This document shows positions 1 through 6,658 of a stretch of DNA of 64,000 bases, one piece after another (position 1 is the first letter of the stretch; the number at the start of each line of letters is the position of its first letter). The stretch comes from JAZLJD01 sp045617725 (GTDB lineage Bacteria > Bacillota > Clostridia > Lachnospirales > Lachnospiraceae), in NCBI GenBank assembly GCA_045617725.1, contig JAZLJD010000036.1, positions 62,001 through 126,000 of the forward strand, given 5' to 3'. The position numbers and the translations under genes are program-made. Under the pieces are notes generated by a model. It was not told where the DNA came from. It saw nothing but the letters and a program-made list of their open reading frames with translations, and ran no database searches.

Positions 1-246
1 GGCCTCCTCCGAAAGGAGCTCGTCCTTTTTTACAACATCCTCTATATAAGGAAGAAGCGCACGTCCTTCCTCTGTAAGTGTGATACCGGTGCGGTTTCTT
101 ATAAGAAGCTTGTGTCCCAAATCCTCTTCCAGGGCATTAAGAAGCTGCGTTACACTGGACTGCGTATGTCCAAGGAGCGCTGCGGCTTTTGTGATGGAAC
201 CGGTTTCCACAACCTTTATGAATGCATTGTACTTACGGATGCTCAT
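1..246 (-). CDS. LysR-family transcriptional regulator, N-terminal part (cut by window edge)
   Basis: The first 82 codons are visible, starting from the ATG whose complement lies at 244-246. They give a LysR-type winged helix-turn-helix: the start MSIRKYNAFIKVVETGSIT, then KAAALLGHTQSSVTQLLNALEE cut here for length into KAAALLGHTQSSVTQ and LLNALEE, then the wing RNRTGITLTEEGR. The effector-binding domain lies outside the window. The gene is divergent from putP, and LysR regulators often control the divergent neighbour, so control of putP is a reasonable inference. The family is certain; the target and effector cannot be seen. Confidence 0.9.
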   Translation of the reverse strand, partial: MSIRKYNAFIKVVETGSITKAAALLGHTQSSVTQLLNALEEDLGHKLLIRNRTGITLTEEGRALLPYIEDVVKKDELLSEEA

Positions 247-274
247 GTTTTGGCCTCTTTTTCGTGAAATCCTC

Positions 275-303
275 TTGCTTTTTGTGAATCTACTCTGTAC
301 AAT
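275..303 (+). promoter_or_regulatory. Sigma-A promoter of putP
   Basis: TTGCTT at 275-280 and TACAAT at 298-303 are 17 bp apart. The start codon of putP follows at 392, giving a leader of about 80 nt. This promoter overlaps the region used by the divergent lysR promoter, so one regulator could act on both. Confidence 0.55.
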
Positions 304-327
304 ATGCAAAGTACATTAGCAAATTCG

Positions 328-355
328 ATTATATCATAAGAAAAACTAATGTAAA
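328..355 (-). promoter_or_regulatory. Divergent promoter of the LysR gene
   Basis: Read on the minus strand, TTTACA (complement at 350-355) and TATAAT (complement at 328-333) are 16 bp apart, with a TG two bases before the -10 as in an extended -10 element. It points towards the LysR gene starting at 246. Confidence 0.55.
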
Positions 356-391
356 CAATAAAATGCGATTTTCGCAGATGGGAGACATATT

Positions 392-1903
392 ATGGCAGAG
401 ACAATAGCATTTATTGTGTATCTTGCATTAGTCCTGGCAGTAGGCGTTTACTTCTTCATCAAAGGAAGAAAGTCAGACGGCGGTGACAAGGACTATTTCT
501 TAGGTGGCCGTCAGATGAACGGCTGGGTAGCAGCTCTTTCCGCAGGTGCTTCCGATATGAGCGCTTGGGTACTTATGGGACTTCCCGGATCCATTTACTT
601 CTTCGGTATGGGTCAGGTATGGATTTCCGTAGGTTTGTTAATCGGTACGATTTGTGCGTGGATCTTCGTAGCACCCCGCCTTCGTCGTATGTCCATTGCA
701 GCCAATGACGCCATCACGGTTCCTCAGTATTTAACACAGCGTTTCAAATCTACAAGCCCCGTGCTTCAGATTGTTTGCGCTATTATTTTTATCGCAGCGT
801 ACTGCGTATATTCCGCATCCTCCATCGTAGCCTGCGGTGATCTCTTCGCAACCATCTTCGGTGATACCTTTGCTGTAGATGCTTCCGAAATCAAGACCTA
901 CGCTATGATCGGTGCAACCATCATCATTCTGATTTATACCTTCCTGGGCGGCTTCAACGCCGTATGCTGGACCGACTTCTTCCAGGGCATGCTGATGCTG
1001 ATTGCTCTGATGGCAGTTCCTCTGATTGCAAGCCGCAGCATGAGCAATGAAAGCTTTGTAGCACTGGCACCGGTTGTAACTCCGGACAACTACTACAATC
1101 CTTTGTCTTCCGGTAAGTTTGACTGGAAGTCCGTTTCCGACATTCTGAGCGGTCTCGGCTGGGGTCTCGGTTACTTCGGTATGCCGCACATTATTGTTCG
1201 TTACATGTCCATCCGTTCCGAGAAGGAAATGAAGAAGTCCCGTATCATTGGTTCCTTCTGGACCACATTGATTCTTCTGATGGCTACCGTAGTTGCTCTG
1301 GTTGGTCATAAGTATTTGGGATCCTACCTCGCAGAGGGTGACAAGTCCATGATTTTTGTTGTTATGGTTCGTAATCTTGTACCGCCCCTTATTTCCGGTA
1401 TTCTGTTGTCCGCTATTTTGGCAGCATCCATGAGTACTGCAGATTCCCAGCTCCTTACCTCCTCTTCTGCGTTTGCATCCGATGTTTACAAGCCGGTGCT
1501 TCGCAAAAAAGCAGGCAACAAAGAGATGCTGTGGGCAGGTCGTATCGTAGTAGCAATTATTTCGGTTATCGCTTTGTTTATCGCAATGAGCCCGAAGTGC
1601 GGTGGTATCATGGCACTTGTTGAGTGTGCATGGGGTGCATTCGGTGCTGCATTCGGTCCTGCAATTATTCTTTCCCTTTACTGGAAACGCTTCACCTATA
1701 AGGGCTGCGTAGCAGGTATTGTTGCAGGTTTTGCTACGGATGCTCTTTGGTATGCATTCCTCTCAGGACCTACCGGTCTTTATGAGATTATCCCCGGTTT
1801 CATCGTTGCCATGCTGGTATCCGTAATCGTTACCCTGTGTGACAAAGAGCCTTCTGCAGAGATTCAGGAACTCTTTGAGAAGGGCCTTAAAGAGACTGAA
1901 TAA
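392..1903 (+). CDS. putP: Sodium/proline symporter PutP
   Basis: This 503-residue protein is a solute:sodium symporter (SSS family) and most resembles PutP, which imports proline with Na+ through the cytoplasmic membrane. About 13 hydrophobic segments run through nearly the whole length. Family motifs are present: DYFLGGRQMNGW near residues 31-42, then GASDMSAW, GGFNAVCWTDFFQG near 190 and AASMSTADSQLL near 345, which contributes to Na+ binding. The length matches the family. GGAGA at 381-385 lies 6 nt before the ATG. The substrate could also be another amino acid or pantothenate, but the motifs favour proline. Confidence 0.88.
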   Translation: MAETIAFIVYLALVLAVGVYFFIKGRKSDGGDKDYFLGGRQMNGWVAALSAGASDMSAWVLMGLPGSIYFFGMGQVWISVGLLIGTICAWIFVAPRLRRMSIAANDAITVPQYLTQRFKSTSPVLQIVCAIIFIAAYCVYSASSIVACGDLFATIFGDTFAVDASEIKTYAMIGATIIILIYTFLGGFNAVCWTDFFQGMLMLIALMAVPLIASRSMSNESFVALAPVVTPDNYYNPLSSGKFDWKSVSDILSGLGWGLGYFGMPHIIVRYMSIRSEKEMKKSRIIGSFWTTLILLMATVVALVGHKYLGSYLAEGDKSMIFVVMVRNLVPPLISGILLSAILAASMSTADSQLLTSSSAFASDVYKPVLRKKAGNKEMLWAGRIVVAIISVIALFIAMSPKCGGIMALVECAWGAFGAAFGPAIILSLYWKRFTYKGCVAGIVAGFATDALWYAFLSGPTGLYEIIPGFIVAMLVSVIVTLCDKEPSAEIQELFEKGLKETE

Positions 1904-1953
1904 CTCATACATTAACGGAAAATTAAACTTTAGCAATTTACTTTATTAAAATA

Positions 1954-2007
1954 CTCCATTCGTGTAATATATAACTCGTTGAGAGAGAAATCTATTAACG
2001 AATGGGG
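1954..2007. repeat. 10-bp inverted repeat between putP and the DHH gene
   Basis: CTCCATTCGT at 1954-1963 is matched by ACGAATGGGG at 1998-2007 (9 of 10 paired) across a 34-nt AT-rich spacer. It could be an operator or part of a leader fold. The rest of 1904-2033 holds no gene that can be supported. Confidence 0.4.
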
Positions 2008-2033
2008 TATAAATAATAAGTGTATAAAGGAAT

Positions 2034-2067
2034 AATCAGAGTCGTGGTTGCGGCTCTGATTTTTTTT
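2034..2067 (+). terminator. Rho-independent terminator
   Basis: AATCAGAG and CTCTGATT form an 8-bp stem with extra C-G closure around a GTGGTTGC-type loop, followed by eight T. It ends transcription coming from putP, 130 nt downstream of its stop codon, and insulates the DHH gene. Confidence 0.8.
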
Positions 2068-2090
2068 CGCTTTGATGTGGCAAAGTGCCT

Positions 2091-2119
2091 TTGAGTGTGC
2101 TAAAGTTATAGGGTATAGT
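2091..2119 (+). promoter_or_regulatory. Promoter of the DHH phosphoesterase gene
   Basis: TTGAGT at 2091-2096 and TATAGT at 2114-2119 are 17 bp apart. They lie just downstream of the putP terminator and about 25 nt before the start codon region, with GAGGAGG at 2130-2136 as ribosome site. Confidence 0.5.
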
Positions 2120-2144
2120 TATTCCTAAAGAGGAGGGTAATAAA

Positions 2145-3065
2145 GTGAGATTAGTTACACGTTCTGACTTTGACGGTCTGGTATGCGGCGCACTCTTGCT
2201 GGAAGTAGGAGTAGTCGATAACTGGAAGTTTGCGCATCCGAAGGATTTGCAGGATGGCCTTGTTGAGATTACGGAGGATGACTGCCTGGCCAATGTACCT
2301 TTTGTCGAGGGGTGCGGTCTTTGGTTCGATCATCACTCTTCGGAATATGAGAGACAGGAGCTGGCCGGCAAGTACAAGGGCGAGAGCCGTATTACTCCGT
2401 CCTGTGCGCGTATCATATATGAGTATTACGGAGGTAAGGAGCGGTTTCCGCAGTTCGATGATATCATGGAAGCGGTAGACAAGGTCGATTCCGGTAACCT
2501 TACCATCGATGAAGTAATGAACCCGACGGGCTGGATTCTTGTTGGCTTCCTGATGGATCCCAGAACCGGCTTGGGACGTTGGAGACAGTTTACGATTTCC
2601 AACTATCAGCTGATGGAGAAATTACTGGTTGCATGCCGTGAGATGACGACCGAGCAGATTCTTGCTTTGCCGGATGTGCAGGAACGTATTGAAGTTTACA
2701 ATGAGCAGACCGAATTGTTTAAGGAAATGGTACTTGCTCATACTCATACGGAAGGCAATGTTATTATCTCCGATCTTCGCGGGGTTGATCCCATCTATAC
2801 CGGAAACCGTTTCATGATTTATTCCATGTTCCCCGAGCAGAACATTTCCGCATGGATTGTTTCCCTTCGTGGCGGACAGGGTGCTTCCGCAGCAGTTGGT
2901 TACAGTATTTTGAACAAGACCAGCAATGTGGATGTAGGCAGCCTGATGCTGAAGTATCATGGCGGCGGACACAAGAAGGTTGGTACCTGCCAGTTTACCG
3001 AAGAGGAGATGGCTACCGAGCTTCCGAAGATGCTGGAAGAGTTGTGTGCAATGGCCAATTCATAA
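2145..3065 (+). CDS. DHH-family phosphoesterase (exopolyphosphatase-like)
   Basis: This 306-residue protein belongs to the DHH/DHHA1 phosphoesterase superfamily, whose members hydrolyse polyphosphate, nanoRNA or cyclic dinucleotide derivatives with Mn2+. Motif I is TRSDFDGLVCGALL near residues 5-18, motif III is FDHHSSE near 62-68, and the DHHA1 substrate motif is YHGGGHKKVGTCQF near 280. It starts with GTG, chosen because GAGGAGG lies 8 nt upstream and there is no better in-frame ATG. No N-terminal GGDEF or PAS domain is present, so it is a short cytosolic form. The exact substrate is not shown by sequence; relatives are often annotated as exopolyphosphatase. Confidence 0.85.
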   Translation: MRLVTRSDFDGLVCGALLLEVGVVDNWKFAHPKDLQDGLVEITEDDCLANVPFVEGCGLWFDHHSSEYERQELAGKYKGESRITPSCARIIYEYYGGKERFPQFDDIMEAVDKVDSGNLTIDEVMNPTGWILVGFLMDPRTGLGRWRQFTISNYQLMEKLLVACREMTTEQILALPDVQERIEVYNEQTELFKEMVLAHTHTEGNVIISDLRGVDPIYTGNRFMIYSMFPEQNISAWIVSLRGGQGASAAVGYSILNKTSNVDVGSLMLKYHGGGHKKVGTCQFTEEEMATELPKMLEELCAMANS

Positions 3066-3110
3066 GCCATTCATATATGAAACAATCAAAACTTTTGGAG
3101 GAGTTTGGTT

Positions 3111-4505
3111 ATGGAAGAAAAAAGAGAACACTTCGGAAGCCGTTTGGGCTTCATCCTGTTGTCAGCAGGATGTGCAATCGGACTTGGTAACGTATATCGT
3201 TTCCCGATGAAGGTTGGACAGAATGGCGGCGGTGCATTCGTACTTATTTATATCGCTTGCCTGATTTTATTGGGACTCCCTGTTATGGTCATGGAATTTT
3301 CCCTGGGCCGTGCAGCACAGAAGAGCCCTGTAGGTATCTACAAAACAATTACCCCGAAGACCAAGGCTTGGCAGACTCACGGATATTTATCCCTGATTGC
3401 CAATATCCTGCTTATGGCCTTCTACACCACAATTGCAGGCTGGATTTTCCGTTACTTCTTTAAGGCAGCAACCGGCAAGTTCAGCAACCTCGATGCAGCA
3501 TCTTTGGCAACGCCCGGGGAAGGACCTATTTACGGACAGTTCTTCGATATGCTTGGTAATCCCTGGATGATGCTTGTGTTTACCGCTATCATTGCAATTG
3601 CCGCATGCTTTGTATGCTCCTTCTCCCTTCAGAAGGGCCTTGAGCGTATTACAAAGTACATGATGCTTGCTCTGTTCGCCCTGATGATTGGACTGGCAGT
3701 ATACGGCTGCTGCTTAAGCGGTGCCAAAGAAGGACTTACCTTCTACTTAAAACCTGATTTTTCCAAGGTAACCGGTATGACGATTGCCGAGGCAATGAAT
3801 CAGTCCTTCTTTACCTTGAGCCTTGGTATCGGTTCGATGGCTATTTTCGGAAGCTACATCGGCAAGGAACGTTCCTTAACGGGCGAGAGTGTAAGTATCA
3901 TTATTCTGGATACCTGTGTAGCCTTGGTTGCAGGACTTATTATTTTCCCTGCATGCTTCACCTATAACATCGAGACGACCGAGGGCGCAGGCCTTCTGTT
4001 CTTAACCCTTCCCAACGTATTCAACGGCATGAAGGGCGGTCAGATTTTCGGCGCATTATTCTATGTATTTATGACCTTTGCAGCATTCTCTACCGTACTT
4101 GCGGTTTATGAGAATATCATTGCCTGCACTGCCGAGCTCTTTAACTGGAGCCGCAAGAAGACCGCATGGCTTGTCTGCATTTTGATGATTCTTGTGAACA
4201 TTCCTTTCATTCTGGGTAACAACGTATGGTCTTCCTTCCATCCGTTCGGTCTGGAGGGCAAGGACGTATCCGATCTTGAGGACTTCTTCGTATCTACCCT
4301 GATGCTTCCTCTCGGATCCCTCACATACGTAATCTACTGTACCCGCAAGTTTGGCTGGGGCTGGAACAACTTCCTCGCTGAGGCCAATACCGGTAAAGGC
4401 CTTAAGTTCCCTAAATGCATGAAGTTCTACGTTACCTGGATTCTTCCTTTGATCATCCTTGTAATCTTCGTACTTGGCATCCTGAGCTACTTCAAGTTGA
4501 TGTAG
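3111..4505 (+). CDS. Sodium-dependent neurotransmitter-type symporter (SNF/NSS family)
   Basis: A 464-residue membrane protein of the neurotransmitter:sodium symporter family, the LeuT-like group that imports amino acids with Na+. The diagnostic first helix reads GSRLGFILLSAGCAIGLGN followed by VYRFP, the unwound Na+ and substrate site. About 11-12 hydrophobic segments follow and the protein ends with a helix at residues 440-462. The start is ATG 3111 because GGAGGAG at 3097-3103 fits it; an upstream TTG is less likely. It lies 45 nt after the DHH gene and may share its transcript. The transported amino acid cannot be told. Confidence 0.9.
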   Translation: MEEKREHFGSRLGFILLSAGCAIGLGNVYRFPMKVGQNGGGAFVLIYIACLILLGLPVMVMEFSLGRAAQKSPVGIYKTITPKTKAWQTHGYLSLIANILLMAFYTTIAGWIFRYFFKAATGKFSNLDAASLATPGEGPIYGQFFDMLGNPWMMLVFTAIIAIAACFVCSFSLQKGLERITKYMMLALFALMIGLAVYGCCLSGAKEGLTFYLKPDFSKVTGMTIAEAMNQSFFTLSLGIGSMAIFGSYIGKERSLTGESVSIIILDTCVALVAGLIIFPACFTYNIETTEGAGLLFLTLPNVFNGMKGGQIFGALFYVFMTFAAFSTVLAVYENIIACTAELFNWSRKKTAWLVCILMILVNIPFILGNNVWSSFHPFGLEGKDVSDLEDFFVSTLMLPLGSLTYVIYCTRKFGWGWNNFLAEANTGKGLKFPKCMKFYVTWILPLIILVIFVLGILSYFKLM

Positions 4506-4639
4506 TGGGGACGGGGGTTTCTGTCACATTAAAGCGTTAAAGCGTGCTGCATTGCAGCACGCTTTTTTTCGGGTACTTGCATCAGATACTTGCATCAGGG
4601 GCGTCCCTTCTGTCACGGCTGTGACAAAAGGAACGTTCC
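4506..4639. repeat. Short REP/MITE-like element behind the symporter gene
   Basis: Directly after the symporter stop codon comes GGGGACGGGGG, then TTTCTGTCACATTAAAGCG and TTAAAGCG. This is nearly the same as the ends of the 434-bp element behind groEL (GGGACGGGG, CTGACACATCAAAGCG). The far end holds an inverted repeat, CGTCCCTTCTGTCAC at 4602-4616 against GTGACAAAAGGAACG at 4621-4635. Between them are a terminator hairpin and an 11-bp direct repeat ACTTGCATCAG at 4575 and 4588. It carries no gene. It looks like a shortened member of a dispersed family. Confidence 0.65.
4541..4569 (+). terminator. Rho-independent terminator after the symporter
   Basis: AGCGTGCTGC and GCAGCACGCT form a perfect 10-bp GC-rich stem with a 3-nt loop, followed by a run of seven T. 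It lies inside the REP-like element. Confidence 0.9.
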
Positions 4640-4692
4640 TAATTAACCAAAAATAAACAATGGGTCAAAACAGGGCATTTTGTCGGTAAAGA

Positions 4693-4701
4693 TGTTACAA
4701 T
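4693..4701 (+). promoter_or_regulatory. Extended -10 promoter of the DUF1508 gene
   Basis: TGTTACAAT gives an extended -10 (TG-N-TACAAT) with a poor -35 (GGGCAT at 4673-4678, 17 bp away). The gene starts at 4749, with GGAGGT 6 nt before it. Confidence 0.45.
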
Positions 4702-4748
4702 AGCACCGTTGAGAAAGTGGAAAACCACAAATATTACGGAGGTGTACA

Positions 4749-5123
4749 ATGGGCAAATTTGTAGTGAAGGAAAACAAGAAAGGTTTTACATTCAACTTAA
4801 AGGCAGCAAACGGTGAAGTTGTAGCAGTCAGCCAGGTGTATTCAAGCAAGGACTCCTGCCTGGCAGGAATTGAAGCAGTTCGTAGAGCAGCAGCAAAAGC
4901 AGCAATTGAAGATCAGGCTACTTCTAAACCCGTAGAGCAGAAGAATCCTAAGTTTGAGCTTTATAAAGATAAGGCCGGTGAGTTCAGATTCCGTTTGAAA
5001 GCATCCAACGGTGAAATCGTAGCAACCGGTGAAGCATATCGTGCAAAAGCAGGATGCCAGAAGGGTATTGCTTCCGTTAAGAAGAATGCACCGGATTCTG
5101 AAGTTGTTGAAGAAGAAAAATAG
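4749..5123 (+). CDS. YegP-like tandem DUF1508 protein
   Basis: A 124-residue soluble protein made of two DUF1508 (UPF0339) repeats. The first is GKFVVKENKKGFTFNLKAAN with GEVVAVSQVYSSKDSC at about residues 2-48. The second is KFELYKDKAGEFRFRLKASN with GEIVATGEAYRAKAGC at about 68-112. Each repeat forms a small beta-alpha fold as in Escherichia coli YegP; the biochemical role is not known. The C-terminus is acidic. It has its own promoter and strong ribosome site, and is a single-gene unit. Confidence 0.9.
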   Translation: MGKFVVKENKKGFTFNLKAANGEVVAVSQVYSSKDSCLAGIEAVRRAAAKAAIEDQATSKPVEQKNPKFELYKDKAGEFRFRLKASNGEIVATGEAYRAKAGCQKGIASVKKNAPDSEVVEEEK

Positions 5124-5125
5124 TA

Positions 5126-5154
5126 TTGACAAATTTGGCTTTTTTCGTGATACT
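5126..5154 (+). promoter_or_regulatory. Promoter of the DUF4190 gene
   Basis: A consensus TTGACA at 5126-5131 is 17 bp from GATACT at 5149-5154. The start codon is at 5202, preceded by GGAGG at 5190-5194. Confidence 0.6.
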
Positions 5155-5201
5155 AACAAAGACGAATGAGTCAAAAATGTTATATTATTGGAGGAATATA
5201 T

Positions 5202-5591
5202 ATGGATTACAACAATGGAAATGTATATAATTATCAGCAGCCTGTTTATGTAGATCCCCCGATGCCGACCAGTGAGACCAAAAAAGGTAAGGCTATTGCA
5301 TCTTTGTGTCTGGGCATCGCTAGCGTAATCTGCTGTTGCTGCTGTAACTTCGTCGGCATAATTGCCGGTATTATCGGTATCATCCTTGCATGCCTGTCCA
5401 AGAAGGAGAACGGAAAGTTTAGCGGTATGGCTATGACCGGCTTAATTTTCTCTATCTGCGGAACTGCATTCGGCGTTTTAAGCTTGATTATTGGCGTGGT
5501 CGGAATGTTCGGCAACGGTTCATTCTCTGATTCCTATCGGGATTATTTAGATGATATTTACGATAGTTTAGGAATTGACTTGGATTTTTAA
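5202..5591 (+). CDS. DUF4190-type small membrane protein
   Basis: This 129-residue protein has a hydrophilic Asn/Gln/Tyr/Pro-rich N-terminus (MDYNNGNVYNYQQPVY), then two hydrophobic segments around residues 33-60 and 72-100, and a short acidic C-terminus. The core GKAIASLCLGIASV and GIAGIIGIILA-like patches match the DUF4190 family. Five cysteines in a row (residues 43-47) sit in the first membrane segment, which is odd. The start is ATG 5202 because GGAGG lies 7 nt upstream. The function is unknown. It forms one unit with its own promoter and terminator. Confidence 0.75.
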   Translation: MDYNNGNVYNYQQPVYVDPPMPTSETKKGKAIASLCLGIASVICCCCCNFVGIIAGIIGIILACLSKKENGKFSGMAMTGLIFSICGTAFGVLSLIIGVVGMFGNGSFSDSYRDYLDDIYDSLGIDLDF

Positions 5592-5621
5592 TATCCACAT
5601 CAAATCATAACAATGTAAAGA

Positions 5622-5648
5622 AAAGCAACCTTGTGAGGTTGCTTTTTG
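5622..5648 (+). terminator. Rho-independent terminator after the DUF4190 gene
   Basis: AAGCAACC and GGTTGCTT pair around TTGTGA, and the T run TTTTTG follows. It begins 30 nt after the stop codon. Confidence 0.9.
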
Positions 5649-5660
5649 TTATGGCAACGA

Positions 5661-5893
5661 GCCAAGTGGACACCGCGCTTGCGCGGGTGGACATTTGGCA
5701 CATAAGCAGACGGGAGGTAAACATAGAGCCCAATTTGTCCTCCACGCCTTAGTGCGGGGAGGACAGAAAACAGAAGAATTGGACACTGCATTTATGCAAG
5801 TGTGCAATTCGACTGTTTTGTCACAGCGCACTCGTGCGATGGGGCAAATTGGGCGACTGCTAATCATCGAGAAGGAGTCATCCTACTCGATTG
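5661..5893. repeat. Cluster of nested palindromes without a gene
   Basis: Three hairpin units follow each other. Unit 1 (5661-5699) folds GCCAAGTGGACACC onto GGTGGACATTTGGC, with a GCGC-TT-GCGC tip. Unit 2 (5728-5854) is an imperfect palindrome of two arms of about 63 nt whose outer ends GCCCAATTTG and CAAATTGGGC pair perfectly; each arm also holds a side hairpin. Unit 3 (5866-5891) folds ATCGAGAAGGA onto TCCTACTCGAT. No credible protein is encoded. It may be a structured RNA, a MITE-like repeat or both. Confidence 0.6.
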
Positions 5894-6292
5894 CGGTAAA
5901 CCGGCACCGCCACCGAAGCATTGTAAAGGCTGCTTTTTGAAATATTACAGCGATTTTTCTTAAATGCTTCTGCTCGCTGTCGAATTTACCCGATTTAGAA
6001 GTAGTTTTTCATCGAGGAATTCGTTTTGCGTGTCCCTCGCTGTCTCCGTAACCATTTTAGAAAGGAAATTGACAGCGGGAATTGTTGCCATCGCCTTGCC
6101 CCGATGTACGGTCTAAAAATGGGCCTACAAGAAGACATCGAGAATTCGCCGCTTGCCTTACCTCGATGTCCGGACCGGGGCGGGCAGGGGCGACCCGCCC
6201 CCGGGTCGGAACGAACGCCCCCGGCCGATGTCCGGAGCGAACGGACCCCGGCAAAAAGGACCGTCCCCAAAGTTGACAATAAGGAGTTATTC
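5894..6292. other. Gene-poor intergenic stretch with a very GC-rich block
   Basis: No gene can be supported here. At 6175-6265 the base composition jumps to well above 70% GC, unlike the rest of the window. The block holds GGGGCGGG at about 6176 against CCCGCCCC at about 6193 and ends in GGACCGTCCCC, a motif seen in REP-type repeats. Upstream, GACATCGAG (6134-6142) pairs with CTCGATGTC (6162-6170), and the phrase CGATGTCCGGA occurs twice (near 6164 and 6224), with CGATGTACGG near 6102. Confidence 0.5.
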
Positions 6293-6658
6293 ATGAAGTC
6301 GGAGGAATGCAATCCTAATGTTATCAATCAAAAGACTTTCAAAAGTGAAGAAACCGGGCAAGAGATAACATATATCAAAATTAAAAAATATAATTTATTT
6401 ACTGAGCGATATGTTACAATATTACGGAGTGGTAGTGTGAAAATGCAGGCATTTTCACGCGACACTTTGTGTCGCAATCCGTAGCAGCTTCGCTGCAATG
6501 CAGTGAAGGGCTAAATATACCGGATTGCGAAATGCGGGGATTTATATGGTTCGGGGGGACGAGAAAGCGTCACAATCCCCACCGAGGGCGAGAATGTGCT
6601 GATTTATCTGGAATTTGAACAAAGTGAAGGAAGTGTCAAATTTGAATATAAAGAATGA
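6293..6658 (+). pseudogene. Small unknown gene apparently split by the 109-bp repeat
   Basis: AAGGAG at 6281-6286 fits an ATG at 6293 that opens a 63-codon frame (MKSEECNPNVINQKTFKSEE and so on). It reads natural until it enters the repeat at 6434, then stops inside it at 6482-6484. After the repeat the same frame codes a sensible C-terminal end (SVTIPTEGENVLIYLEFEQ, then SEGSVKFEYKE) and stops at 6656-6658, overlapping the start of the CPBP gene as neighbouring operon genes do. I infer one ancestral gene interrupted by the repeat. The family is not recognised. Alternatively the first part is a real short peptide. Confidence 0.35.
6434..6542 (+). repeat. 109-bp structured repeat, copy A
   Basis: This unit matches two tandem 111-bp copies at 26573-26794 on the other strand, with only a few differences. 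It contains GTGAAAATGC/GCATTTTCAC, GCGACAC/GTGTCGC and GCAGC/GCTGC hairpins plus a long-range pairing GCAATCCG/CGGATTGC that encloses the last one. Compared with the other copies it lacks one A in each arm of the first hairpin, so the pairing is kept. It is followed by TATATG just as copy B is. See the finding on this repeat. Confidence 0.85.

Noticed and set aside
5695..5940. Reading frames on both strands through the palindrome cluster
   Set aside because: The DNA is dominated by inverted repeats, there is no ribosome site, and the peptides lack any protein-like pattern.
6026..6484. 152-codon frame from 6026
   Set aside because: Its first 90 codons come from a GC-rich repeat patch with no ribosome site; only the part from ATG 6293 has one.
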